Assembly: GCA_016865505.2 (NCBI GenBank)
Contig: AP025252.1
Location: 5,788,137-5,852,136, forward strand
DNA from: Bryobacterales bacterium F-183
Lineage (GTDB): Bacteria; Acidobacteriota; Terriglobia; Bryobacterales; Bryobacteraceae
Length of the DNA stretch: 64,000 bases
Reading direction: 5' to 3'
A program made the position numbers and the translations under genes. Shown in pieces: positions 1 through 7,905 of the stretch. A model generated the notes under the pieces. The model was not told the origin of the DNA. It saw only the letters and a list, made by a program, of their open reading frames with translations, and ran no database searches. The first letter of the stretch is position 1. Each line of letters starts with the position of its first letter.

Positions 1-415
1 TCTGCTTGACGATGCTGTTCTTGATGAGGTCGCGTTCGAGGTAACTGGCCTTGGCCGCAGCGCGATCAAAATGTACGGTGGTTTCGCGATGCCGCTTGCC
101 TTCCTGCGCTTCCAGCCGCGAATCGACGGCGCAGAAATCGCCCTCGTAGTTCGACTTGTAATGATCTTTGACCTTGAACAGCTTGGCCACAAGTCCGGTG
201 GATTCCAGGTACAGGTTCGCAGAGGCGCCAAGGTTCGCACCGGGCGCGTTCTTCTGGAACACCATTTTGGCGTTGCCTGCCGTCACCAACCGCCACTCCA
301 CGCTGTAATGCAGCGTTTCGGTGCTTGGCATCACCCACTGGTTTTCGGCCTGTAAGAGGCTTGTCGCCGCAACAATACCTGCGATGATCGCTCTCGCGCG
401 CGGCAGACACTCCAT
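1..415 (-). CDS. DUF3108-like secreted protein, C-terminus cut off
   Basis: The reading frame starts at an ATG at 415 and runs off the left edge, so only about 138 N-terminal residues are visible. It opens with a basic and hydrophobic signal-peptide-like segment (about residues 5-22), followed by TETLHYSVEWRLV, the typical opening strand of DUF3108 periplasmic proteins, and then SYLERDLIK-type text further on. DUF3108 proteins are exported beta-rich proteins of unknown function. It is divergent from yceH with about 80 bp between the starts. The family call rests on the opening motif only, because the rest of the gene lies outside the window. Confidence 0.6.
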   Translation of the reverse strand, partial: MECLPRARAIIAGIVAATSLLQAENQWVMPSTETLHYSVEWRLVTAGNAKMVFQKNAPGANLGASANLYLESTGLVAKLFKVKDHYKSNYEGDFCAVDSRLEAQEGKRHRETTVHFDRAAAKASYLERDLIKNSIVKQ

Positions 416-494
416 GCACTTTGAGTATATAAAACGACGCCCGCGGTCCGTAGAACGCTATTGTAAAAAGGAGCCCGTCTGCTGCTCCACCAAC

Positions 495-1130
495 ATGCTC
501 CCCGAGTTGACCCCTGTCGAAGCCCGCGTCCTTGGCTCGCTGATCGAAAAGGACCTGACCACGCCGGAGTACTATCCGCTGTCGCTCAACGCGTTGATGA
601 ACGCCTGCAATCAAAAATCGTCGCGCGAACCTGTAGTCTCGTATTCGGAACAAACGGTGGAAGAGGCCACGCAGTCCCTGCGTGCCAAGGGCCTGGTGCT
701 GGTGCATAGCGGGTCACGCGCCACCAAGTACTCACACCGTTTATCGGAGAAGTTCAACTTCGGCCGTCGCGACCTGCCGCTGCTGGGTGTACTGCTGCTG
801 CGAGGCCCGCAAACATTGGGCGAACTGCGCACGCGTACCGAGCGCATGTACGACTTTTCGGATCTCGAAGAGGTGGAGCGCGTCCTGCTGCAACTTGCCG
901 AAAGTCCGAATGGCGCATTGGTGAAGCGCCTGCCGCCGCAACCGGGCATGAAAGAACAGCGCTGGGCGCATCTGTTGTGCGGTGAGCCTGCCAACATTGA
1001 AGCCGCGGTGACTGTCGCGCATGATGCCGATGGCCGTGGCGACCGCATCACCAGGCTCGAAAACGAAGTCGCATCGCTGCGCCAGGAACTCGACTGGCTC
1101 AAGGAAAAACTCGCCTCTTTGCTGGCGTAA
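495..1130 (+). CDS. yceH: YceH family protein (DUF480)
   Basis: A 211-residue protein matching the usual length of YceH/DUF480. The N-terminus LTPVEARVLGSLIEKDLTTP and the following YYPLSLNALMNACNQKSSR are family hallmarks. The fold is two winged-helix domains, and the end (EVASLRQELDWLKEKL) is predicted coiled coil. I chose the ATG at 495 because upstream in-frame sequence is unlike the family. The molecular role is not established; a DNA- or protein-binding role fits the winged helices. The next gene follows after 9 bp, so the two are probably co-transcribed. Confidence 0.88.
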   Translation: MLPELTPVEARVLGSLIEKDLTTPEYYPLSLNALMNACNQKSSREPVVSYSEQTVEEATQSLRAKGLVLVHSGSRATKYSHRLSEKFNFGRRDLPLLGVLLLRGPQTLGELRTRTERMYDFSDLEEVERVLLQLAESPNGALVKRLPPQPGMKEQRWAHLLCGEPANIEAAVTVAHDADGRGDRITRLENEVASLRQELDWLKEKLASLLA

Positions 1131-1139
1131 ATCGGAACA

Positions 1140-2393
1140 ATGAAGAACTGGGAACAAGAACATAAGCGCAATGCTGTGCGCGTCAAGCGAGTGGACGAAG
1201 TAGGGTCGCTCGACGAGATCTTCCGGCATTGCCTGCCTGCATTCGGCGGTGCGTACCTCCGCCGTGTCTACACGATCCTCGATAACGCAATTGGCGCCGG
1301 ATGCCCGTTAACATTGGCGATTTCGGGTCCTGTGACCGTGTCGGGACAGCATCAGACGTGGCTCATCCCGCTGCTGGAGACAGGCTGGGTGGCGTACCTG
1401 TCGACAACGGACGCGGTCTGCTATCACGACGGGCACAGGTCGCTCAACGAGCATCTGGTGGATCCGATTCACGAGGTCCCGATCTTCGGCAACGACGGTG
1501 CACTGCGCGACGAACGTACGATTCGTGTCACCGACATGGCATTTGATGAGGACGTCCTGCTGAATCAGGATCGCTTTATCTCCGCGCTGCTGCAGACGCC
1601 GGAATTCCAGCGCAAGATGACCGGTACGGAGTTCCGCAATCTGCTGGGCAAGCATTACGCGGCGCAGGAAGAAAAGAACGGTACGGCGCCGGGCCTGCTG
1701 GCCTCCTGCTACAAGCACGGCATCCCTGTATTTGTAGGCGCGCCGGGCGACGGTAGCGTGTTTTTGAATTCGATGAAGCTGTGGGCGATGAAGGCCGCAG
1801 GGCTTCTGCCGGACCAGTATCTCTTCGATCTGGACCTTCATGCCGAAGTGTTTGAAAGCTGCGCGTACCATCGCTGGGGCTTGTTCGAAAGCGACGCCAA
1901 GGCTCTTGCGACCTTCATCCTGGGCGGCGGCGTACCCAAGAACTTCAACCTGCAGCCCGAGCCGGCGCTAGGCCAGATTTTAGGCATCCCGGATGTGCGC
2001 GGCTACAACTTTGACGTCCAGATCACGACCGCGCCTGTGACGGACGGATCGCTGTCGTCCTGCCCTCCGGCCGAAGCGGTGACGTGGGGCAAGGTCGACA
2101 AGGACACGTATCAGCAGACCACCGAGAGTCTGCAGGCCGATTACTCGCTGGTGATTCCCTTCCTCATCAAGGCGCTGCTGGACCGTCGCCGCAAGTTCGA
2201 AGATTTGCGCGAAAAGCTGGGCGAGGCGACCTTGTTTGAGCGTCATCCCGAAGCTCGCGGGTACTTGCGCGACAAATCCGGCTATCGTCTATTCGAAAAG
2301 CGGGACGAACTCACCCGCAAGCTCGTCGAAGACGTACGGAACAATCGCGAATGGTTGCTCGATTCCTTGCAGTATCCCTTGCCGCGAGCCTAA
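1140..2393 (+). CDS. Deoxyhypusine synthase-like protein (DHS/homospermidine synthase superfamily)
   Basis: A 417-residue cytosolic enzyme of the deoxyhypusine synthase family. Diagnostic blocks are HDGHRS-type text near residue 95, the NAD-site motif GAPGDGSVFLN at about 200-210, and EAVTWGKV with Lys at about 318. That Lys corresponds to the catalytic lysine that forms the enzyme-butylamine imine in characterised DHS. Bacteria lack eIF5A, so the acceptor here is not hypusine. Known bacterial relatives make homospermidine or modify other amines, and the substrate here is undetermined. It follows yceH by 9 bp, and the downstream hydrolase gene starts inside its 3' end, so translational coupling is likely. 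Confidence 0.82.
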   Translation: MKNWEQEHKRNAVRVKRVDEVGSLDEIFRHCLPAFGGAYLRRVYTILDNAIGAGCPLTLAISGPVTVSGQHQTWLIPLLETGWVAYLSTTDAVCYHDGHRSLNEHLVDPIHEVPIFGNDGALRDERTIRVTDMAFDEDVLLNQDRFISALLQTPEFQRKMTGTEFRNLLGKHYAAQEEKNGTAPGLLASCYKHGIPVFVGAPGDGSVFLNSMKLWAMKAAGLLPDQYLFDLDLHAEVFESCAYHRWGLFESDAKALATFILGGGVPKNFNLQPEPALGQILGIPDVRGYNFDVQITTAPVTDGSLSSCPPAEAVTWGKVDKDTYQQTTESLQADYSLVIPFLIKALLDRRRKFEDLREKLGEATLFERHPEARGYLRDKSGYRLFEKRDELTRKLVEDVRNNREWLLDSLQYPLPRA

Positions 2394-3145
2394 GTCTCGC
2401 GCTGCACGCCGCCAATGTCCGGGAGGTTCGCTTCCCGGACTCCAAAGGCGGCACCACCGGCGCCTGGCTGGTGGAACCAGCGAAAAGGTCGGGCTGTGCC
2501 GTGCTGTTTGTGCACTGGTACGACGGCGAGGCCGGCGATTCGAACCGCAATCAGTATCTGCGCGAAGCAATCCCGCTGGCCGATCAGGACGGCTGCGTGT
2601 CGTTGCTGATCGACACCATGTGGTCGCAAACGACGTGGTTCCCAAAGCGGGACGCCACACGCGACCTTGAGAATTCGCAAGCGCAGGTCGCGGACTTGGG
2701 CAAGGCGCTGGACTTCCTGCTGAAACAGAAAGGCGTGCACACCAGTCGCGTGTTCTACGTTGGGCACGACTTTGGGGCGATGTACGGCATGGTGCTCGCG
2801 TCGCGGGACAAACGCGTGACAGGAGGCTGGGCGTTCCAGGCGGCAACAGCGTCGTTCAGCGACTGGTTTCTGTACTATCCGCGCAAGCAGGTCGCCGAGC
2901 GTCAGGCAGTGATCGACAAGCTAGCGCCGCTCGATCCCGTAAAGCACGTCGGGCAGGCTGGGCCAGCCGTTTTGCTGCAGTTCGGACGGCGCGACCAGCA
3001 TGTACCGGAAGCAAAGGCGAAGGCGCTGATCGACGCGGCGAAAGAACCCAAAGAGGCGATCTGGTACGACACGGGTCACGCACTCGACGAGAAAGCGGTA
3101 GGAGATCGCCTACGCTGGGTCCGAGCTCGCCTTAAAACCTCTTAA
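2351..3145 (+). CDS. Secreted alpha/beta hydrolase with Asp nucleophile
   Basis: A 264-residue exported alpha/beta hydrolase. It starts at an ATG 43 bp inside the preceding gene, in another frame, and encodes a clear signal peptide (MVARFLAVSLAASLSLALHA). The nucleophile elbow reads GHDFG, with Asp140 where dienelactone hydrolases have Cys and esterases have Ser. The likely partners are Asp215 in FGRRDQHVP and His243 in DTGHAL. An Asp nucleophile is typical of haloalkane and fluoroacetate dehalogenases and epoxide hydrolases, but the overall sequence resembles dienelactone hydrolases more. Substrate unknown. The overlap suggests coupling to the DHS-like gene. Confidence 0.75.
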   Translation: MVARFLAVSLAASLSLALHAANVREVRFPDSKGGTTGAWLVEPAKRSGCAVLFVHWYDGEAGDSNRNQYLREAIPLADQDGCVSLLIDTMWSQTTWFPKRDATRDLENSQAQVADLGKALDFLLKQKGVHTSRVFYVGHDFGAMYGMVLASRDKRVTGGWAFQAATASFSDWFLYYPRKQVAERQAVIDKLAPLDPVKHVGQAGPAVLLQFGRRDQHVPEAKAKALIDAAKEPKEAIWYDTGHALDEKAVGDRLRWVRARLKTS

Positions 3146-3150
3146 CCTTG

Positions 3151-3170
3151 GTGTCAGATCGGTCTGACAC
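3151..3170. repeat. Perfect inverted repeat, possible REP or terminator
   Basis: An 8-bp perfect inverted repeat (GTGTCAGA / TCTGACAC) with a TCGG loop lies in the 73-bp gap between convergent genes, followed by TTTTGGGG. The following T-run is short, so terminator function on the plus strand is possible but weak. It may instead be a copy of a dispersed palindromic element. Confidence 0.55.
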
Positions 3171-3218
3171 TTTTGGGGGAGACAAGGGTAACGACCGACC
3201 TCGGGAATCTCCGTAGGC

Positions 3219-3692
3219 TTATTCCGCGTACTTGAGCACTTCTTGCGGCTCCGGCTTGCCACGCTTGGCGAAGCGGATCTTGCCGTCTTTGCCAATCAGG
3301 TACACCGTGCGCGTCGGCACGAACCAACCGCCGCTGTTGTACTGCTTGGCCACGCCCATCTTGGTGTCCACCAGCAGCGGGAATGGAAACGCGCGATTCT
3401 TCTTGAAGTTCTGGTGCTTTTCCGCGCTACCCGGGTTCACGCCGAACACCACCGTGTTCTTGGCCGTGACATCACCCCAACGATCCCGGAACTCGCAGAG
3501 CTGCGTGGTACAACCCGGCGTCTCGTCCATCGGATAGAACACCAGCACCACGTTCTTCGAGCCCCGGAACGACGACAGCGTCACCGCCTTGCCGTCCTGA
3601 TCGGTCAACGTAAAATCAGGCGCCGCCGAACCGACAGTCAAGGGGTCGGAGCCGAAGATGGATAACAAAAGGAATGCCTCCGCGTGAAACAT
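3219..3692 (-). CDS. Peroxiredoxin, PrxQ/Bcp type, exported
   Basis: A 157-residue thioredoxin-fold peroxidase. The active-site segment [14 protein letters not shown] contains the peroxidatic Cys61 and a second Cys66 five residues later, the arrangement of PrxQ/Bcp enzymes that reduce hydroperoxides and form an intramolecular disulphide. A short hydrophobic leader (residues 5-14) before GSAAPDFTL suggests export or membrane anchoring. The C-terminal half contains [19 protein letters not shown], normal for the family. It is transcribed alone, divergent from nothing nearby, and convergent with the hydrolase gene. Confidence 0.85.
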   Translation of the reverse strand: MFHAEAFLLLSIFGSDPLTVGSAAPDFTLTDQDGKAVTLSSFRGSKNVVLVFYPMDETPGCTTQLCEFRDRWGDVTAKNTVVFGVNPGSAEKHQNFKKNRAFPFPLLVDTKMGVAKQYNSGGWFVPTRTVYLIGKDGKIRFAKRGKPEPQEVLKYAE

Positions 3693-3749
3693 CGCGCAAC
3701 CTCACTCACTATAGCGAGATGCGCGACCCCTGCCCGCGGTCGTACTACT

Positions 3750-4310
3750 TTACACGTTGCCGTTGTTGCGCAAGAGCGGCAGGATCTCGTCCGGCGACGG
3801 GAAGTTCTGGTCGATATAGTCCATGCCTTCCACAGTGATCTGAATGTTGGACTTATCGTCGCTCGCGGCGTACCCGCGGGCCTTGAGGTACCAGATGGCG
3901 AACTGCATCTCTTCGACGCTCATGTTGCACATCTGCTCCAGATGCCGCATCGACAGACCCGGGCGGATCGGCTTTTGACGGCTGCGGTCATACATAATGC
4001 AGAGCAACGCCCGGCGGCGCGTGGTTTCGCCCGCACCTGCCGTAAAGAACGACATGCCGGAAAATTTGGGTGTATCGTCCTGCGCGCCGGGACGCAGCGA
4101 GTCAAACGACGCGCGCGCCGCGGGGTCCAGCAGGACCTCGTAGGCTAGCGACAATGCTTCAAATTTTTCAGGATCCGGCGTTTCGCCAGCGCGGGAAAAC
4201 TTCTGGGCAAGCTTCGAATACGCCTGTTGGATGACGTCGTTCGGAGCCTTGGGGTCAACCCCCAATACGGCGTAGTGATCTTGAAATTTTCCGGCGAGAG
4301 GTGCGCTCAT
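3750..4310 (-). CDS. J-domain-like protein with C-terminal winged-helix-like domain, HPD lost
   Basis: A 186-residue protein. Residues about 10-70 read as a DnaJ J domain (HYAVLGVDPKA, YSKLAQKF, LSLAYEVLLDPAARASFD), but the HPD loop that stimulates Hsp70 is replaced by SRAGETPD. It should therefore not activate DnaK in the normal way. The C-terminal half (LSMRHLEQMCNMSVEEMQFAIWYLKARGY, split by helices, then VEGMDYID) looks like a winged helix. The start is ATG 4310; the TTG just upstream is less likely. Its partner is unknown; a scaffold or J-like regulator is an inference. Confidence 0.7.
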   Translation of the reverse strand: MSAPLAGKFQDHYAVLGVDPKAPNDVIQQAYSKLAQKFSRAGETPDPEKFEALSLAYEVLLDPAARASFDSLRPGAQDDTPKFSGMSFFTAGAGETTRRRALLCIMYDRSRQKPIRPGLSMRHLEQMCNMSVEEMQFAIWYLKARGYAASDDKSNIQITVEGMDYIDQNFPSPDEILPLLRNNGNV

Positions 4311-4350
4311 CAATTGTCTTATCGACAGCGCACCTCACAACCGGTATAAG

Positions 4351-5547
4351 TTATTTGCCCAGTTGGCGGCCGATGAACTTCTCTATGCGGTCTAGGCCGC
4401 GAGTAATGTCTTCCATCGAAGCCGCGTACGAAATGCGCACGTGGCTATCGGTTCCAAAGGCCTCGCCCGGCACCGTCGCCACAAACTCTTCCGCCAGCAG
4501 CTTTTCCGCGAACGCCATACCGCTGGTGATGCCGTTCTTTTCGCTAAACACACCAGACAGGTTCGGGTACGCGTAGAACGCACCCAACGGCATCTGTACT
4601 TTCAACGCCGGCATCGCACGAAGCCGGTCAATCACGTACGTACGGCGCTTGCGATACTCCGCAAGCATCGCCACCACGGAATCCTGCGGGCCGCGCAACG
4701 CTTCAATCGCCGCCTTCTGCGCGATCGAGGTCGGGTTCGACGTCGAATGGCTCTGCAGTTTGTTGATGCCGCCGATGATCGACGCCGGGGCGAGCACAAA
4801 GCCGATGCGCCAACCGGTCATCGCGTAGGTTTTGGACAGCGAACCCGCGACGACAACCGTGTCCTTGGCGCCGGGCATCGACGCGATGGAGAACGGCTCT
4901 TCTTCGTACAGGAAGCGGCAGTAGCATTCATCGGTCATCAGATAAATGCCCTTGCTCTTGGCCAGGTGGAAGATCTTTTCGAACTCGCCACGTTCGACCA
5001 CGGCACCGCTCGGATTGGTGGGCGAGTTGATCAGAATGATCTTGGTCTTGGGCGTGATGTGGTCTTCCACCATCTTCGCCGTCAGCGCAAAACCCTTCTC
5101 TTCGTCGGTGTTGACGAACACGCACTTGCCGCCCGCGTAGTTGACGACATCCTTGAACGTCACCCAGTACGGCACGGGGATGATCACTTCGTCGCCCGGG
5201 TTCACCAGGATCTGCATCAGGTTGAAGATGGCGTGCTTGCCACCCACCGTCACCAGGCACTCGTTGACCTTGTAGTCCGTGCCGTAGTCGGTCTTGTGGC
5301 GCCACACGATGGCGTCTTTCAGTTCCTGTACGCCGCCCGCATTAGTGTAACGGGTGAAGTTCTGATCCAGAGCATCGACTGCGGCCTTCTTGATGTTGTC
5401 GGGAGTTGGGAAATCGGGCTCGCCGACGCTGAAGTCGACGACATCTTTGCCTTCCCGCCGCAGACGCTCGGCGTCCGCCGCTACCTTCATCGTCGACGAT
5501 ACAGAGATCGCCGATACACGTTCCGCGAGTTCGAGAGTGGATACCAT
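4351..5547 (-). CDS. Aspartate/aromatic aminotransferase, PLP-dependent class I
   Basis: A 398-residue fold-type I aminotransferase. SLSKTYAMTGWRIGF carries the PLP Schiff-base Lys239, NSPTNPSGAV the family asparagine, and HVRISYA near the C-terminus the carboxylate-binding Arg. It is closest to class Ib aspartate aminotransferases of thermophilic and Gram-positive type. It probably transfers the amino group between aspartate and 2-oxoglutarate, but prephenate activity, reported for some of this subgroup, cannot be excluded. An AGGAG-like sequence precedes the ATG at 5547. coaD lies 22 bp upstream on the same strand. Confidence 0.87.
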   Translation of the reverse strand: MVSTLELAERVSAISVSSTMKVAADAERLRREGKDVVDFSVGEPDFPTPDNIKKAAVDALDQNFTRYTNAGGVQELKDAIVWRHKTDYGTDYKVNECLVTVGGKHAIFNLMQILVNPGDEVIIPVPYWVTFKDVVNYAGGKCVFVNTDEEKGFALTAKMVEDHITPKTKIILINSPTNPSGAVVERGEFEKIFHLAKSKGIYLMTDECYCRFLYEEEPFSIASMPGAKDTVVVAGSLSKTYAMTGWRIGFVLAPASIIGGINKLQSHSTSNPTSIAQKAAIEALRGPQDSVVAMLAEYRKRRTYVIDRLRAMPALKVQMPLGAFYAYPNLSGVFSEKNGITSGMAFAEKLLAEEFVATVPGEAFGTDSHVRISYAASMEDITRGLDRIEKFIGRQLGK

Positions 5548-5569
5548 TGGGCTACTTCCTGACTTCTCC

Positions 5570-6055
5570 TTACAGTTTTTGTCCTTGCAGTCTTCGCTTC
5601 AAACGCTCTTCGACAGGACCCGGCACTAGGCCTTCTATGTTCCCGCCCAAAGAGATCACTTCCTTTACCAGGCGCGAACTCACAAACGAGTACGCTTCGC
5701 CTGACATCAGAAAGAGGGTTTCGATTTCGGGCCGCAAACGGCGGTTCATCAACGCCATCTGCAACTCGTATTCGTAATCCGATACCGCGCGTATGCCGCG
5801 CATAATCGCCGTCGCGCCCTTCGCCGCCGCATACTCCACCAGCAGACCGCTAAAGCTGTCCACTTCCACCGTGGGGTACGGCCGCAGCACCTCGCGCAGC
5901 ATTTCCACACGCTCTTCCATCGAAAACAGCGCCTGCTTCCCTTCGTTATGCAGGACGGCCACAATCAGCCGGTCCGTCACACGGCAGGCTCGCGAAATCA
6001 GATCCAAATGGCCATTCGTTACAGGATCGAACGAGCCAGGATAGATTGCGACCAC
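5570..6055 (-). CDS. coaD: Phosphopantetheine adenylyltransferase
   Basis: CoaD transfers AMP from ATP to 4'-phosphopantetheine, the penultimate step of coenzyme A synthesis, in the cytosol. The N-terminal IYPGSFDPVTNGH contains the nucleotidyltransferase T/HxGH motif, and SGEAYSFVSSRLVKEV the second, ISSTxVRE-like motif. I start it at GTG 6055, which gives 161 residues, the normal length. A longer reading back to 6205 would add an unrelated sequence and overlap truB. It is divergent from truB, with about 107 bp between the starts. Confidence 0.9.
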   Translation of the reverse strand: MVAIYPGSFDPVTNGHLDLISRACRVTDRLIVAVLHNEGKQALFSMEERVEMLREVLRPYPTVEVDSFSGLLVEYAAAKGATAIMRGIRAVSDYEYELQMALMNRRLRPEIETLFLMSGEAYSFVSSRLVKEVISLGGNIEGLVPGPVEERLKRRLQGQKL

Positions 6056-6162
6056 ACGACCGGGTGTTGATTGAGAAGACACAGGTTTACGGGCTGGACA
6101 GCGCGGTTCCTTTATCGTACCAAAGCCAGCCGATTTGGACCCACTTCGTACAATAGTCGGAA

Positions 6163-7032
6163 GTGGATGGAGTGATCGTAGTAGACAAGCCCGCCGGCTG
6201 GACATCCCACGATGTCGTGAACCGGATGCGGCGCCTGGCCAACACCAAGAAGGTGGGCCATCTGGGAACCCTGGACCCCATGGCCACCGGCGTACTGCCC
6301 GTGGTGATCGGAAAAGCCACCCGGCTCCAGCAGTTTTTCGTACGCAATGAGAAGGTTTATGAGGGTGTCATCCGCTTCGGCTTTGCCACCGACAGCTACG
6401 ATCGCGACGGGACGCCGACAACGCCCGAGCGTACGGATTTCGTCCCCACAGTGATCGGCCTCGAACCATTGCTGGACGCATTTCGCGGCACGTTTGACCA
6501 AACGCCGCCGCCGGTATCCGCCAAAAAGGTGGGCGGCAAGAAGGCGTATGAGTTCGCCCGCCAGAACATCGCGGTGGAACTCAAGCCGGTTACCGTCACG
6601 GTGTCGGCGCTCGATCTGCTGAGTGTCGATGGCCAGCGGGCGCGGATCCGGATGGCGTGCTCGGCCGGAACCTACGTCCGCAGTGTCGCGCATGAACTTG
6701 GCATCGCGGCCGGTTGCGGCGCGCATCTCGATGACCTGAGGCGTATCCAGTCCGGCGACTTCAACATCGATCAGGCTCGTACCTTGGAGCAACTGGAAGC
6801 GGACCTTGCCTCTGCGCTGATCCCTGCCGCAAACCTGCTGCCTGACTTTGCGACCGAGATCGTGGACGCCACGACCGTGGGCATGATTCGTCAGGGTCGC
6901 GAGTTTCGGGTGTCGCCGTTTCGCGTTCGCGACATCGCACAAAATCTGAAGGCTGTGTCGGAAACAGGCGAGTTAGTCGCAATCGCCAAGGCGAGTGCAC
7001 CGAACCTGTACCATCCGTTCCTGGTGCTTTAG
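6163..7032 (+). CDS. truB: tRNA pseudouridine-55 synthase
   Basis: TruB isomerises U55 in the T-loop of nearly all tRNAs. MDGVIVVDKPAGWTSHDVV at the N-terminus and GHLGTLDPMATGVL with the catalytic Asp38 are diagnostic. KKVGGKKAYEFAR and CSAGTYVRSVAHELG are the further conserved blocks. At 289 residues the length is normal. The start is GTG 6163, since the family begins MDG. A TACAAT box lies only 8 bp upstream, so the transcript may be nearly leaderless. The stop codon overlaps that of the convergent yihY-type gene by 4 bp. Confidence 0.92.
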   Translation: MDGVIVVDKPAGWTSHDVVNRMRRLANTKKVGHLGTLDPMATGVLPVVIGKATRLQQFFVRNEKVYEGVIRFGFATDSYDRDGTPTTPERTDFVPTVIGLEPLLDAFRGTFDQTPPPVSAKKVGGKKAYEFARQNIAVELKPVTVTVSALDLLSVDGQRARIRMACSAGTYVRSVAHELGIAAGCGAHLDDLRRIQSGDFNIDQARTLEQLEADLASALIPAANLLPDFATEIVDATTVGMIRQGREFRVSPFRVRDIAQNLKAVSETGELVAIAKASAPNLYHPFLVL

Positions 7033-7895
7033 GACGTAACCGTCGGACCCTTGCGTCGCGCCGCCCACTCCGCACCGCCGAGCAGCAACATCGCCGCCAG
7101 GAACGACCATAGAACGATCGCCACCGAATGGCGGAAGCCCGCGTACTCGCGGTTCAGCTTCTCTCCGAACCATGGCCACGTGACGATGATCGTGTACTTC
7201 AGGACCTCCAACAGCAGTCCGATGACGATGGCCGCGGGCACTGCGCGGTTGTTCGGCACTTCTCCGTTAGGCAGGAATTTGTACACCAGATACAGCGTGA
7301 ACACGGTGATCGGCACGGCGATGATGCGGAAGAAGAAGTCCACGATGAAGGTGGTGACGGGGCCCGTCCCCAGGGTTTGCTGCAGGTATTGCTGGTTGAG
7401 CGCGGTCAATACGGTGGAAAACGTCAGCAGGCCGCCGCAGATAAAGATGAGCCCCATGCTGATCAGCTGATTGCGGAAGTAACTGCGGTTGGTGGTGATG
7501 CCGAACACCTTGTTCAGCGCCACCTCGAGCGGCTCGAATACGCCGTTGGCGGTGAACAGCAGCAGCAGGATGGACATCGCCTCGAGCGACCCGCGCTTGA
7601 AGCTGAGCAGGCTGGCGATCATCGGTGCGATCATCTCGCTGGGAAAGTAGTCCGATAGCGCGATCTCCATCGCGCTCTTCACCACCGCCGCTGGAAACAC
7701 CAGTTTGGCAAGCGAGCAGATCACCACCAGGAACGGAAAGAACGACAGCAGTACGTTGGCCGCCACCGAAAACGCGTAGACGTGCGTTTCCGTTTCCATC
7801 CAGTAATGGAAGGTCTGCTTGATGGCCTTCCACACCTCGACCCATGGGAACTGGCCGCCCGGCTGCTTGGCTTGCTGCTCTTGTTCTAACAACAT
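7029..7895 (-). CDS. YihY/BrkB family inner-membrane protein
   Basis: A 288-residue membrane protein with about six transmembrane segments. The opening VYAFSVAANVLLSFFPFLVV, the SILLLLFTANGVFEPLEVALNKVFG block and the RHSVAIVLWSFLAAMLLLGGAE end match the YihY/BrkB family (once called ribonuclease BN). The family is widespread, and its transport or envelope role is unsettled. The ATG at 7895 is followed by a short polar N-terminus. It lies 10 bp downstream of mnmE on the same strand and is probably co-transcribed. Confidence 0.85.
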   Translation of the reverse strand: MLLEQEQQAKQPGGQFPWVEVWKAIKQTFHYWMETETHVYAFSVAANVLLSFFPFLVVICSLAKLVFPAAVVKSAMEIALSDYFPSEMIAPMIASLLSFKRGSLEAMSILLLLFTANGVFEPLEVALNKVFGITTNRSYFRNQLISMGLIFICGGLLTFSTVLTALNQQYLQQTLGTGPVTTFIVDFFFRIIAVPITVFTLYLVYKFLPNGEVPNNRAVPAAIVIGLLLEVLKYTIIVTWPWFGEKLNREYAGFRHSVAIVLWSFLAAMLLLGGAEWAARRKGPTVTS

Positions 7896-7905
7896 TCAGT
7901 ACTTT

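Noticed and set aside
5570-6205. Longer CoaD start at 6205
   Set aside because: It overlaps the truB start and adds 50 residues unlike CoaD; GTG 6055 gives the family length.
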